Shown: positions 46,306 to 57,443, counted from the first letter of the stretch. The stretch: DNA of 60,929 nucleotides from Chara braunii (GCA_003427395.1 BFEA01000352.1:657997-718925); one strand, 5' to 3'. Notes: generated from the letters alone by a model not told the origin. A program made the numbers and translations.

Positions 46306-47732
46306 TATTACATGCCCAGTTGGGCGATGTACATCTAAACAAGGGATCCGCAATGTGATGAAAAGGACTGAATGGACAATGCATTGCAAGTAGAATCTCA
46401 ACAAGCAGTGTACATCCTGATACGTACAAAATGGTGTTTTATAGCGCAGTGGAAGATTTAGATACAAGTCCTGACCTGACCGAGACTGACCTCTTTCACG
46501 TAGTACAAGATGGCGAAGCAGAATGCTAGAATACTAATGACTAGCCCCAATCAATGTTTCAACGCAGACCAAACATACATCATGCTCATCACAAGGTGTG
46601 AAGGGGCCTGGCACTATACACAGGAAAGAGGCGCCAGGTCCAGACATACACAGACGAAGAGGAGGGGATCAGACGAAGAGGAGGAAGGGGGAGATAGGAA
46701 AGTCGTCAATACCAAGTGTCGTTACAAGTCCCAAATAATCCCTCTTCAAAATGTCTGAAGTCCAATGTCGAGTCTGGATCCAAATGTCACCAACCTCTCT
46801 CTCTCTCTCTCTCTCTCNNNNNNNNNNNNNNNNNNNNNNNNNNNNNNNNNNNNNNNNNNNNNNNNNNNNNNNNNNNNNNNNNNNNNNNNNNNNNNNNNNN
46901 NNNNNNNNNNNNNNNNNNNNNNNNNNNNNNNNNNNNNNNNNNNNNNNNNNNNNNNNNNNNNNNNNNNNNNNNNNNNNNNNNNNNNNNNNNNNNNNNNNNN
47001 NNNNNNNNNNNNNNNNNNNNNNNNNNNNNNNNNNNNNNNNNNNNNNNNNNNNNNNNNNNNNNNNNNNNNNNNNNNNNNNNNNNNNNNNNNNNNNNNNNNN
47101 NNNNNNNNNNNNNNNNNNNNNNNNNNNNNNNNNNNNNNNNNNNNNNNNNNNNNNNNNNNNNNTGCTAACGCTACTACTACTCCTGCAGCGCTCCTCCAGA
47201 GTGCTGCTGCCGAATCCTGACGACTACCTCCTGCCTCCTGAACTGCACGTGAAGTGCCTGGGAAGTACCTAGGAACTACCTGCCTCCTGCAGGGCGCGCC
47301 AGTCTTACATAGTGCTGGCCCGTCCAGGAGGCTGCTCTTTCCAATGCCAAAACGTGTCAGACCCTGGGGTTGAAGCTCAAACAAAGGTTGTCTTGAAAAT
47401 ACGCCAAAACTGGCCTGAGCTAAAACCCTGGTCTGGTGCCTGAGTTTCAGGGCAGGTCGAACTGATGAGGGCCTGAAAATGGCCCTCAGTTTCAGGCTGA
47501 AAATACTCAGGGCCAGAAAGGCCCTGATTTAGCCTGAAACGACACAGGGCCTGTAGGCCCTTGTTTTCAGGCTTTCAGGCTGAAACGACACGGGGCCTGT
47601 AGGCCCTTGTTTTCAGGCTTTCAGGCTGAAAACAACACGGGGCCTGTAGGCCCTTGTTTTCAGGCTTTCAGGCTGAAAACAACACGGGCCTGAAAATGGC
47701 CGTGCAGCCTGTTGCAGGTGCAGCATGTAACA
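46306..47732 (-). repeat. E6 3' LTR
   Basis: It starts tattac (tgttac in the other copy) and ends gcatgtaaca. It contains a TC tract that runs into an N gap (46818-47162) and ends with three 46-47-bp repeats around gggcctgtaggccc (47547, 47593 and 47640). Confidence 0.9.
46818..47162. other. Assembly gap (N) inside the E6 3' LTR
   Basis: 345 unresolved bases entered through a TC microsatellite. The other LTR copy predicts what is missing: TC/TCTA repeat, then about 300 bp of LTR. Confidence 1.
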
Positions 47733-47744
47733 CCCCCCCCTCCT
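47733..47744 (-). promoter_or_regulatory. E6 polypurine tract
   Basis: In minus sense it is aggagggggggg directly before the 3' LTR. Confidence 0.85.
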
Positions 47745-47751
47745 TATGAAG

Positions 47752-48222
47752 TCAAGCCGGGTCGAGGGTGAAGCTGACGATCTGAAGGTGTAACCTGGAC
47801 GTGGGTGCGACGTGGAGCCGAAGATACCGGCTTGCCTTGCATCTTGCATTCGGGGTGCAGTACGCAAAGTGTACCAAGTAGGCGAGCCGAACTTGGCTTG
47901 AGGGACGAACCCCATCATTTGATGAGTGCCAACCAAAAATCGAACATAAACCGAGTGCTGGGGTTGCAGGCGATTTCCTTGGGGTAACCCTTGGTTCGAA
48001 TCCAACCGGCGTAAAGAACATCGGCCAATTCCTGTGCCTTGGCATGATAGCGGCAGGGCAAAAACATTCAGAACTTGGTGAGTCGGTTGACCACCGTAAC
48101 AACTCGCCGTACGCACGATGGTTGCGGGGTTTGCAGCGTCGGCAAACCTCGCATGACTCACAATAGCGTGTGACGTCGCCTAGAAGGCCGGGCCACCAAA
48201 AGCGCTCGCGAAGTTGATGCAC
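47752..48222 (-). pseudogene. pol: E6 integrase stub (zinc-binding region only)
   Basis: The frame begins HQLRERFWWPGLLGDVTRYC and has CESCEVCRRCK, the Cys pair of the integrase zinc domain. After GELLR it stops resembling integrase: the DDE core is gone and the remainder to the polypurine tract is not recognisable. Within it, cccttggttcgaatccaacc at about 47985-48004 is a B-box-like tRNA word. Confidence 0.75.
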
Positions 48223-48743
48223 AATTGTAGATCCTTGTTCTTCTTCCGTACGAAGAGAACTGGCGCTCCATATGGAGAGCTACTAGGGCGGATCCAGCCC
48301 TTGTCCAACAAGTCATCGAGTTGCGCACGGAGGACTGTAAGCTCCTCCTCGCACATGCGATAAATGCAACCTTTTGGTGGCACAGCACCGACCTCAAGAA
48401 TGATCTCGTGAGAGATCGCCCGATCCGGCACCACCCCGGTAGGTGACTCGAAGATGTCGGCGAACTCATCCAGCAACCGCACCACATGGGGGTCCGAAGA
48501 CAAGTCCGTGAGTGAAGAGTCGACTACCGCAACAGTCCGTAGGAAGCATAGGCCGATTTCGTCGGGCTGCTCGTAAGCACAAGTAGTCCGGAATGATTTG
48601 GCCGTCACCACTTGCCACCGAATCGAAGGGTGCGGAAGAGGAATAGTACACGGTACTTCGGCGCCGAAAGCGTCGCGAACGGTAAGAGTCCGCAGGTGGA
48701 AGTTGACCGTGTGATCCGCACTTGCAAGCCAAGGCATTCCCAA
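48180..48743 (-). pseudogene. pol: E6 RT stub fused to the integrase stub
   Basis: The frame carries the protease-RT linker and the start of [37 protein letters not shown] and LQLCIN. Directly after CIN it runs into the integrase zinc-region DNA in another frame. The junction is at about 48210, with caact as possible microhomology. The RT palm, catalytic YXDD, connection and RNase H are all deleted. Confidence 0.85.
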
Positions 48744-49248
48744 AATAATGTCTAAAGTCCGTGTCCAAAATGTCGAACGTCACCGGTTCACATGCATGAG
48801 GTGCAAAATACACTAGTACGGCCTTGATGTAGCGGTCGATAAGTTGCTGCGTCCTTTCGTCCGCCAACTTGATGGACATCAGGTTTGCCTTCCTTCGAAC
48901 TTGTGCGCCAAGGCCAGCCTTTTGCATAAAGGCCTGGCTCATAAAATTGCGAGATATGCCGCTATCCAGCAAAGCGTTGCATAACGCTTGCCCAACTTGG
49001 ATGCGGACATAGAGGAGCGGTGCGTTGTTGTCATCACACCGCTGCTTGCGAAACTCGTGGGCCACCTTGGTAACATACGCAAGGATGTCCCCCACCACGA
49101 CTTCGTCATCCGTCGGCGAAGTTGGTGGTGCATAGAAGGATAAGTATGTGTGAAGATGAGCGCATAATGTTGCACATTGCGGTCCCGGCAAGCGGTCTGT
49201 GGTCGGGAGAGGAAGCCATGTGAAATCCTCGGACGTGAGCAGGTCCAA
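48466..49248 (-). pseudogene. pol: E6 aspartic protease region
   Basis: An uninterrupted frame with CNALLDSGISRNFMSQAFM, the retropepsin active site (Asp-Ser-Gly, with Ile in place of Ala). Conserved-looking segments follow up to FDILDTDFRHYFGNAL. The protein then changes frame into the RT stub, which begins MGMPWLASADHTVNF in the overlapping frame. Confidence 0.75.
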
Positions 49249-49504
49249 TACCTCTATGTTGAACTCGCGCGCCGAATCCTGTGAAGAACCACTTGAAGAC
49301 GATAAGTTGTTGTTGTCGGACGCAAAAGATGCCGCACACAGGTCTTGTCCTTAAGCAAGAGTACCCAGCGTAGGAATGAGTCGGGCAGAATAATCCTCAA
49401 AAGAATAAAGAAGAGGAGGACTATCCACTTCCGCATGTGCCTCGGAACGAAGGGCGGTCACCCGCGAAGTGACCGGTTCCGAAGGCATCGAGAGTGTCGT
49501 CGAG

Positions 49505-51000
49505 TCACTCCCGGAGGTGCTCATTTTCGCGATTTGCCCTTGCCTTTCGACTGGCAGGCCATTGTGTCATGGAGATCGTTGTTACACCACAGACAATAGC
49601 GGAATCTCGTGCGTGCCTTGTATGCTTGCCCGGAGAGACCGTAATGGGACCATGGGGCTGGAGCTGCTGCGTCGGGCTCGGGGCTAGATGCGGTGTTTGT
49701 CTTCGCCTTGCCGCATCCTCTGCCTTTACCGGGGCGGCCACCTTCCCAGGCGGCTGCGAGTCTGTCCCCTTCATTGGCAAACACGGCCTCGCTAGTTTGG
49801 TCGTTTGGTGATGCCGCCGCGACCACGGCCACTTTCGGTCGATGCTAATCTCTGCTCAGGCCTGGCGCAGACGAACACAGGGAGATTCTTGGCCTCCTTG
49901 TTCGCGACAATAATTTGCGCGGCCTTATCGAAGAGTTGTGCCGGTGTCGTCAGGGTGTCCTCGACGTGAGTCAAGGCATTGCCCAACGTCGGACACGACC
50001 TCGAGATGAAGTAGTGTTTGATGGCTTAGAAACCCATTTGAATGTCTGGGAGGGATGTCAAGCGTTGGTACTCGGCAATCCAATCAACACTCGGCAGGCC
50101 TTGTTCGAAGACCATCAGCTTGTCCATTGCCTTGATCTCCGGCGCCTCTACTTGGAACCGCTTATGCCACGCCGCCTTTAGATCATCCCAGCTGATCTTG
50201 GTATGCAAGTCGGCAGCTACCACTCCGTACTTGGACAAGAGATTGTCCAACCATGCTTGGCACGCGCCCCCTACCGGGAGTATAAGTACCCGTGGTGCTT
50301 GTGTCCTTCGACGTAGTGTACCTGCAATGTGAGCTCGAACTTGCAGAACCATGGAATCGGGTTTGTCTTCGTCGAGTCGCAGAAGATCTCCTGCCTGTCG
50401 AACTTTGGAGTTGTCTCACGCGGTTCCGAGCTCGAGTGGTTGGCGGTAGTATAGATCCACTGCTCCGACTGTTGCGTTGCGGTTTGCTGTAACTGCACGT
50501 CGTCCTTCAAGGAGCCGGCGTCAATCTCCAATGCCTCGAAGCGATCGGAGGTGTTGGAAGAGCTGGCATCGGGGGCGGCGGCAGGTCGCTGCTCCAGCTG
50601 CTGGAGGCGGCCGTGGACTTATTCGACGCGTCGTCGAGGTTGTGGATGTCCTCCTGTTGTGGAATGCATGTTGTCAGGAGGTCCGTGAGATGGGAGATGA
50701 GTAGAGTGATCTTGTTTTCACTGTCTTCCATCTTGCCATTCTCGGCCTCGGCCCGCCAATCCGCTTTCATTGTGAGCAAAGCTTGCTCTCCACTGAACAT
50801 TTTCTTGCGACGTTGGACTCGTTCTTCACCGGCAACCTTTGTTGTTGCCTCGTCATGCTGGCGCTGCTGTTCAATTGCCAACAGACGAGCCTTCTCAGCA
50901 TCCTTTGCCTTTTGCTTCGCTGCGGCTGCTACTGCATCCGACCGTTGCTTAGTTTCGGTAATCAAAACCAGCATCCGGGCCTAATAATCCTCGTCCGTTT
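49505..51000 (-). pseudogene. gag: E6 Gag with zinc knuckle, frameshifted
   Basis: The pieces in order are as follows. 50974-50507 is helical and charged (AAAAKQKAKDAEKARLLAIE). 50531-50271 contains TNPIPWFCKFELTLQVHYV. 50352-50026 is the capsid-like segment, with GGACQAWLDNLLSKYGV, ISWDDLKAAWHKRFQV and VDWIAEYQRLTSL. 49986-49792 comes next. Finally 49832-49521 ends in the knuckle CLWCNNDLHDTMAC, an exact CX2CX4HX4C. At least three frameshifts or stops separate the pieces. Confidence 0.75.
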
Positions 51001-51063
51001 CCCCAGACATCTGGTCCATGACGGCTGTTTTCGAGTGCATAAGCATAGATCAAGTTGGGGCCT

Positions 51064-51132
51064 GCTGACGTGGCACTCCCTGCTGCTGACGTGGCTATTG
51101 ACGTGTCCTGCTGACGTGGCCTGCTGACGTGG
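51064..51132. promoter_or_regulatory. E6 leader: four GCTGACGTGG(C) motifs
   Basis: gctgacgtggc occurs at 51064, 51085 and 51110, and gctgacgtgg at 51123, plus a ttgacgtgtc variant. They lie just upstream of gag in the element leader. The motif is the reverse complement of the E5 repeat and sits in the opposite orientation relative to the element. Confidence 0.75.
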
Positions 51133-51896
51133 TCTACTGCAACTTACCAATGGCGCCGTGAGGGGTACCCGAAGACAGATAGAGAAGGTAAGGCGAGAGG
51201 GGGCAACAACATAGGTGGGGAGGGGTGGGTGGGGATAAATCGCCCAGATAAGGAGCCACTAATCAAAAAAGAAAAGTTTGAACTTTGCAAAAAAAAATTT
51301 CGAGAAAATAAAAGTCCTGAGTTTTGCAAGTTCAGTAGGTCTCCCAACCTCCCTTGAAGTGCGAAATTATCAATGAGAAATTTTTTTTGAGATTCAGACT
51401 GCCAATGATTATCAGGTAGTGAAAATCATAGAGCTGCGAAATAAGAAAAAAATCCGAAAAGAAAGAACAAGTATTCAGACTTACTCAGATGAGAGTATTC
51501 GCAGTTTGGAAAATGGTACTGCAAGAGGGATTTCCCGTACCGTTTTCAGAAAAACGAATTTCAAAAAAAAAATATTCTGAATTTCCAAATAACGGGAAAT
51601 TGCAAAAGGAAATCGAAATTTTTGAGAAAAAGATATTCCGGATTTCCAACAACGAAATTTCGGATTTTCAGAAAAAAATGAAAACGGAAATTTCAGATGT
51701 TCCGCTATTGCAATTTTCCACAACAGATATACCAGGAAAACAAAATCCAAGGAAAAAAAAAAAAAAAAAGATTTTCGGCAGTGAGGTCAAAATCGTGATT
51801 TGGGGGGCTAACTAGTGTGCTCTAATCAATCAATCAAAACTAATCAGCTACCTAGTCCCCTCACACGTGTCAGATCAGGTTGTCCTGATTTACGTG
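51133..51896. other. E6 leader, A-rich, non-coding
   Basis: The 5' leader between primer site and gag. It is A-rich, with words such as gaaatt and ttccg repeated in 51480-51730. No gene is seen. Confidence 0.5.
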
Positions 51897-51914
51897 CGGT
51901 GTTCCGATACCAAC
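51897..51914 (-). promoter_or_regulatory. E6 primer-binding site
   Basis: In minus sense the LTR end gtaaca is followed by gttggtatcggaacacc. TGGTATC is the usual start of the initiator-Met-type primer site in plant LTR elements; the following bases differ from the textbook form. Confidence 0.7.
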
Positions 51915-53313
51915 TGTTACACGCCCAGTTGGGCGATGTACATCTAAACCAAGGATCCGCAATGTGATGAAAAGGACTGAATGGACAATGCAGTGCAAGT
52001 AGAATTTCAACAAGCAGTGTACATCCTGATACATACAAAATGGTGTTTTATAGCGCAAAGGAAGATTTAGATACATGTCCTGACCTGACTGGGACTAACC
52101 TCTTTCACTTAGTACAAGAAAGCGAAGGAGAATGCTAGAACACTAATGACTAGCCCCAATCAATGTGTCAACGCAGACCAAACATACAATATGCTCATCA
52201 CAAGGTGTCAAGGGGCTTGGCGCTATACACAGGAAAGAGGCGCCAAGCCCAGACATACACAGACGAAGAGGAGGGGGGATCAGACGAAGAGGAGGAAGGG
52301 GGAGATGGGAAAGTCGTCAATACCAATTCTCGTTACAAGTCCCAAATATCCCTCTTCAAAATGTCTGAAGTCCAATGGCGAGTCTGGATCCAAATGTCAC
52401 CAAGCTCTCTCTCTCTCTATCTCTCTATCTCTCTATCTCTCTCTCTCTCTCTCTCTCGTAGTCTGCTGATGCAGTGAAGTCAGATAGCGAGAGGGTGAGA
52501 AGGAGATGGTGGACTGAGAAGAGGAAGAAGAACTCTCTCTTTCTCATGTGCCAGGTACTAACCTGTGAAGATGGCGTTGTGTTGCAGGTACCTCAAAGAC
52601 GAAGCTGGAGCAATGGCGCTGCAGGTAAGTCTCTCTAGCCTCCGCCCAATCTCTCTCTCTATAGTACTACTCTAGCTGCTATGGCGACCGGCGCTGAAGA
52701 CTACAGCTAACACTACTAGCGCCCAGCGCTGAAGACTAATGCTAACGCTACTAATACTCCTGCAGCGCTCCTCCAGAGTGTTGCTGCCAAATCCTGAAGA
52801 CTACCTCCTGCCTCCTGAACTGCACGTGAAGTGCCTGGGAATTACCTAGGAACAACCTGCCTCCTGCAGGGCAGGCCAGTCTTATATAGTGTTGGCCCGT
52901 CTAGGAGGCTGCTCTTGCCAATGCCAAAACCTGCCAGACCCTGGGGTTGAAGCTCAAACAAAGGTTGTCTTGAAAATACGCCAAAAATGGCCTGAGCTAA
53001 AACCCTGGTCTGGTGCCTGAGTTTCAGGGCAGGTCGAACTGATGAGGGTCTGAAAATGGCCCTCAGTTTCACGCTGAAAATACTCAGGGTCCGAAAGGCC
53101 CTGATTTAGCCTGAAACGACACAGGGCCTGTAGGCCCTTGTTTTCAGGCTTTCAGGCTGAAACGACACGGGGCCTGTAGACCCTTGTTTTCAGGCTTTCA
53201 GGCTGAAAAAAACAACACGGGGCCTGTAGGTCCTTGTTTTCAGGCTTTCAGGCTAAAAACAACACAGGCCTGAAAATGCTTCGTGCAGCCTGTTGCAGGC
53301 GCAGCATGTAACA
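51915..53313 (-). repeat. E6 5' LTR
   Basis: A complete 1399-bp copy beginning (plus sense) tgttacacgcccag and ending gcatgtaaca. It shows only scattered differences from the left copy where both are sequenced. It contains a TC/TCTA microsatellite at about 52405-52457 and the same 46-47-bp repeats near its end (53128-53272). Confidence 0.92.
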
Positions 53314-53422
53314 GATACCTTCTCAGATGCTCCATCTTAATTAGTAGATGTTGATCTATATACCTTCTCAGATAACTTCTATCACATATATGTACAAGCA
53401 GAGAACATGCATGAAGGCAAGG

Positions 53423-54431
53423 TGCGAGGATTTGTACCCTCGGCATACCTACATATGGCCCCTATAAGCAAGCATGTGCCGGCCCTAAGTGAAGGCGGGC
53501 CCCCGAACCTCGATGAGGCCATAATTCGTCAATGTTGCAAAGCCTCGATGTACGCCAGACAGTTACCATGTGCCAGTTGGTTACATCCGCCCTGCTCACG
53601 AGAATCATAAATATTTGTGAGCCTTCTAGGCTCTTCCAGCAATGCAAGGGAAGCAGGGAACACCGCACGTTTGTGCCTGGGTGGTTGGCCATGACTAACC
53701 AACTCGGTCCCAGGCCACTATCTGAATGGGTCTGCGCGCAGACACTTCGGGCCAACCTGAAACTACTGGGCACAAGCGAGGCCACGCCAGGGAGCCAACA
53801 AGCCAGGCCACTTTGCATATAGCGAAGTGTCTGGCCGAGCATCAGGCATTCGGGCACTTGCGAGTGCATGCGGCAACACTGTTGGAGCGATTGCTCGCGC
53901 TTGGCGGCTCGCTCCGCTGGTGCCTGGGCGCGCGCAGGCACAGGGAGAAGAAGGGTGTTGCAAGAAGGCAGCGCCATAGCCTAGCCTTCACAGCCAGGCA
54001 GCGGGGATTGGCGGTGGTCCTTGGAAGGCGGTACGAGGGAAGAAGAAGACGGGGGTGAGCCTGTTAAGGGTGAGTGGGGAGTGATGTGAGAGCACGTAAC
54101 CGGTCTTGGCGGAGGTCTGCATAGTTGACATCTGCATGTACTTTGGTTGCTGCTGTTGACGCCACCTGGTTGCTTTGTCATTTCGCAGGCTAGTTCGTAG
54201 TTGTAGGATTGTAGTCTGGGCGCTGAGCGCCAGTAGGGAGGAAGAGCTTCGAGTACATTGTTGGTGGTGGCGAGCGAGGGCTCTCATCAACAAATGAATC
54301 CGCTGCTTTCATTCTCCTTCAGTGTGATTTCAGTGCATTTCTGCTTTCTGGACAGCTTACGACTATCTGTCTTGCAATATGATCTTGCAATCTGGAATTC
54401 AGGCATTTCGCTATTGCTCATTTTCCTTGAA
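53423..54431 (+). repeat. E7 5' LTR (family X)
   Basis: It starts tgcgagg and ends ctcattttccttga. Shared blocks with E2 and E4 include ccctaagtgaaggcgggc, ccagttggttacatccgc, gcacgtttgtgcctgggtgg, the TATA-like ttgcatatagcgaagtg, and gtctgggcgctgagcgccag. Confidence 0.82.
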
Positions 54432-54432
54432 A

Positions 54433-54450
54433 TTTGGTATCGGAGCTGGT
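54433..54450 (+). promoter_or_regulatory. E7 primer-binding site
   Basis: tttggtatcggagctggtt lies directly after the LTR. TGGTATCGGAGC is close to the initiator-Met-type primer site of plant LTR retrotransposons. Confidence 0.75.
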
Positions 54451-54519
54451 TCAAGCCGCTCCGCTGGCTCAAGTCTGAGTTTGGGGCACCAGTCTGAGTT
54501 TGGAAACAGTTAGAGACCC

Positions 54520-55265
54520 TGACCAGCAAGGGCTGGATCAGGCCCAGCACATCTGAGTTTGCGGCACCAGTCCTCTTTGTTCCACAGGGGAATGGTGAGT
54601 TCAGGATGTGCGTGGACTATCGTGGTTTCAACAAAATTACGAGAAGTCTATAGAGCCCCTTCCTCGCATTGATGATCTGTTGGATATGGTGCAGGGTTGT
54701 ACCATTTTTAGCAAGATCGACCTCAAATCTGGCTATCACCAGATTGAGATGGTTGAAGGCGATGTCCACAAGACAGCCTTCAAAACCAAGTATGGTACTT
54801 ATGAGCACCTGGTTATGCCATTCGGTCTCTGCAATGCCCTGCCCCAGGCACCTTCCAAATAGAGATGCATCGCATACTTAGGCCTTACCTGGACAAGTCC
54901 GTAGTTGTCTACCCAGATGATATCTTGGTATTCAGTCTTTCTGTTCAGGAGCATGCGCAACATCTGGCTCTGGTCCTCCAGGCCTTACATGATAACCATT
55001 ATAAGATCAACAAAGATAAGTCCTCTTTTGGGATTCCCTCTGTAGTCTATCTGGGTCACGTCATTTCTTGAGAGGGGTTGGTTTCTGAAGTAACGAAGTT
55101 GCTGCAGTTCAGGACTGGCCGCGACCTGCTAACATTCGTGATATGCGGTCTTTCTTGGGGCTTGCATCCTACTACAGGAAGTTCATTAAGAACTTCTCTG
55201 CGATCGCACCACCCTGACTGATCTTACAAAGAAAGACACTTCCTTTCTTTGGACATCAGAATGTC
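54520..55265 (+). pseudogene. pol: E7 pol: reverse transcriptase with several breaks
   Basis: Starting at about 54525 the frames read [20 protein letters not shown] and [11 protein letters not shown] break follows, then [31 protein letters not shown] and [12 protein letters not shown] (54608-54862), ending at a TAG. The next frame (54865-55071) has SVVVYPDDILVFS: Pro in the second position of the YLDD box. It continues with NHYKINKDKSSFG and VYLGHVIS up to a TGA. Further shifts occur at 55070-55260. The KGW-IRP start lies within about 70 bp of the primer site, so gag and protease are missing. Confidence 0.82.
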
Positions 55266-55267
55266 AG

Positions 55268-56596
55268 GTGGCTTTCACACGTCTCAAGGAGGCCTTGATT
55301 CGTGCCCCTGTTTTGAAGTTACCTGACCCTACTTTGCCTTTTGAGCTTACCACTGATGCTAGTCAATATGGTGTAGGGGCGGTACTTCAACAGGATGATG
55401 GGAATAGTCTGCAGCCTATCGAATATATGAGCAAGAAGATCAAAACAAAGAAGTTGCAGGATTTTACCTATGAGAAAGAGCTTTATGCTCTTGTGTCAGC
55501 GCTCAAGCATTGGAAGCACTTCCTCTTGGGCAGGCACTTCAAGATCTTTTCAGATCACGCCACCCTGCAGTGGATGAAGTCCCAGGGAGAGTTGAATGAC
55601 AAGCTTGCTCGCTACATTCAGTTCATTGACATGTTTGACTTTGAACTGAAGCACAAGAAGGGCTGCTACAATCGAGTAGCAGACGCCCTTTCTCGTAGGC
55701 CTGACACTCTCTTCCTGATCTCCTTTACACACTCATTTGGAGAGAAGACTCGTCAGACCATTGCCCATTTGCTGCTCCAGGATGAGATTTTTGGGCCTAT
55801 TGTGAGGAATCTCCAAGATGATCCTGCCTCTGAACCAGGATATACTCTGGTGTCAGGTCAGCTGTACACATGCAGCAGAGGTGAGGAGCGCCTGTGCATT
55901 CCCCACGACCGCAAGTTGAGGACACTTCTGATGTCAGAGTGTCATGATGCTCGTGGTCACTTTGGTGCCCTCAAATCTTATGCAGCCCTGTCGCAGCGCT
56001 TCTTCTGGAAGGAGATCAGGAGTGACATGTTGCACTATGTGGAAACCTGTGAGTTATGCCAAAGGAACAAGGTTGTACGTCGACCTCCCCTTGGCCTACT
56101 CAAACCACTACCTATCCCTGATGTTCCTGCACAGTCAGTGTCTATTGATTTTACTGACTTGGGTAGGACTACTCCTCGTGGTATGCGTCAGGTCATGGTA
56201 TGTGTGGACCGGTGCTCTAAATATGCAGAGTTCATCCCCTTACCAGTTGAGGCTCGTGTGCCAGTTGTTCAGACGGCGTTTGCTGATAGGTGGGTCACAC
56301 ATCATGGACCACCCACCTCCATCGTCAGCGACAAAGATCCCCAATTTTGCAGCAACGAATGGCAATCCTATTGCTGGGATTACCTTCATTCTCGATTGGA
56401 CATGACATCTGATCGTCATCCTGAAGCCAATGGACAGGCTGAAGTGATGAACCAGATTCTGTTCCAATTGCTACGTCCTGTGCTCAGTCCATATCAACAG
56501 GACTGGGATCTCCATCTGAGTCGTGCACAGCTTGTGTATAACACGTCTGTACACTCCTCTATTGGTTCCACACCCTACGTTGCATTGGAGTCATGA
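55268..56596 (+). CDS. pol: E7 pol: intact RNase H and integrase frame
   Basis: This uninterrupted frame of about 442 residues is the longest retroelement frame in the window. RNase H runs from FELTTDASQYGVGAVLQQDD to FKIFSDHATLQWMK and CYNRVADALS. Integrase follows, with the zinc domain (SECHDARGHFGALKSY, VETCELCQRNK) and the core: SIDFTDLG (Asp), IVSDKDPQFCSNEW (Asp) and RHPEANGQAEVMNQ (Glu). The triad is therefore complete. The annotated start Met is internal; the true protein is cut from Gag-Pol. The frame ends in VALES with a stop at 56594-56596. Confidence 0.88.
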   Translation: MAFTRLKEALIRAPVLKLPDPTLPFELTTDASQYGVGAVLQQDDGNSLQPIEYMSKKIKTKKLQDFTYEKELYALVSALKHWKHFLLGRHFKIFSDHATLQWMKSQGELNDKLARYIQFIDMFDFELKHKKGCYNRVADALSRRPDTLFLISFTHSFGEKTRQTIAHLLLQDEIFGPIVRNLQDDPASEPGYTLVSGQLYTCSRGEERLCIPHDRKLRTLLMSECHDARGHFGALKSYAALSQRFFWKEIRSDMLHYVETCELCQRNKVVRRPPLGLLKPLPIPDVPAQSVSIDFTDLGRTTPRGMRQVMVCVDRCSKYAEFIPLPVEARVPVVQTAFADRWVTHHGPPTSIVSDKDPQFCSNEWQSYCWDYLHSRLDMTSDRHPEANGQAEVMNQILFQLLRPVLSPYQQDWDLHLSRAQLVYNTSVHSSIGSTPYVALES

Positions 56597-57110
56597 ACCA
56601 CGGCAGCCTCTCGATGACATCACCAATAAGGCTACCCCTACGCTGACACCTGGAACTGCAGAGTTCACCAGGCGTTACCGTGTGGACATAGAGCGCGCCC
56701 GTGCCAACCTGCTGAAAGCCCAAAAGGCTATGATTCAACAGGCAACAAGCACAGGCGTCCTTCTACTATTCGCACAGGTGACTGGGTGTGGGTACTCAGT
56801 TCTGAGTTGTCGCGAGAGGAGGACATTTCGCCTAAGCTGTTGCCACGATATATGGGTCCGGGTCCGTGGCCGAGTGGACCCCCTAGGTCAAAATGCGTGG
56901 GACTGTAGGTCCCAAACCGCATGGAACCCCACTTGGTACTTGTTGACTGGACGGAGTGGACTGTTCTACCTGCGGACTATACACGGTAGACAAACCTATG
57001 ACATTCTAGATCCTGTTGACTTTAAACTAACAAAGAGCCAGGTAGAGACTTCCAAAAGGACCCTAACTAAGACTAACGGTAACGTACTAAACTCCTAATA
57101 CGAAGGTCTA
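56597..57110 (+). pseudogene. pol: E7 integrase C-terminal remnant
   Basis: In a shifted frame the integrase tail continues (EPRQPLDDITNKATPTLTPG, RANLLKAQKAMIQQA) to about 56770. Decayed sequence resembling the KLLPRYMGP block is at about 56830. A chromodomain-like tail is not recognisable here, unlike E1-E5. Confidence 0.65.
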
Positions 57111-57443
57111 CAGGTCAAGACCTAATGGAACATGCTGACTAACTAACCTACGGGACTTAGGGACAGGTCAGGATTTCAAATCTCACATAGGGTCACAAGG
57201 TCATTGTACAGGGTTACAGGGTAGGTCTAGGGATCGAGTCCTAAGGTCTGCATCTGTCGAGTAAACTGGGTGAAACCGTTTCAATTTTTCTCTTTTCTTT
57301 TTTTCGTTTTTTGCTTTTTTTCTTTTCGGTTTTTTCAATTTTTTATTTCTTCTTCCTTCACCTCCATATCTGTTGATAGTGTCAAAAGCTTTATCTGTCC
57401 TACAATTAGTGTTGCTCCTGACCTGCTTGATTCTATTGACCAG
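57111..57443. other. Unassigned, T-rich from 57280
   Basis: No polypurine tract or 3' LTR is found for E7. A B-box-like gggatcgagtcc occurs at about 57231. A T-rich stretch at 57280-57360 lies just downstream of the stop of the next (minus) gene. Confidence 0.5.

Larger units (their letters stand above)
46306..53313 (-). mobile_element. E6: non-autonomous Ty3/gypsy element with LTRs, PBS, PPT and target duplication
   Basis: The LTRs are 46306-47732 (3', left, with an internal assembly gap) and 51915-53313 (5', right). The pentamer gatac flanks the element at 46301-46305 and 53314-53318, a clean target-site duplication. A polypurine tract adjoins the left LTR and a primer-binding site adjoins the right one. 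The interior holds a frameshifted gag, protease and only stubs of RT and integrase. Confidence 0.93.
53423..57110 (+). mobile_element. E7: Ty3/gypsy element with 5' LTR, gag and protease deleted
   Basis: A family-X LTR (53423 to about 54431) is followed by a primer site, then within 100 bp by RT. RNase H and a nearly intact integrase follow. No 3' LTR is visible before 57444. It lies only 105 bp to the right of the E6 target duplication. Confidence 0.85.

Noticed and set aside
47980-48010. B-box-like ttggttcgaatccaa as a tRNA gene
   Set aside because: No A-box, anticodon arm or acceptor stem at tRNA spacing; it sits in deleted E6 pol sequence.
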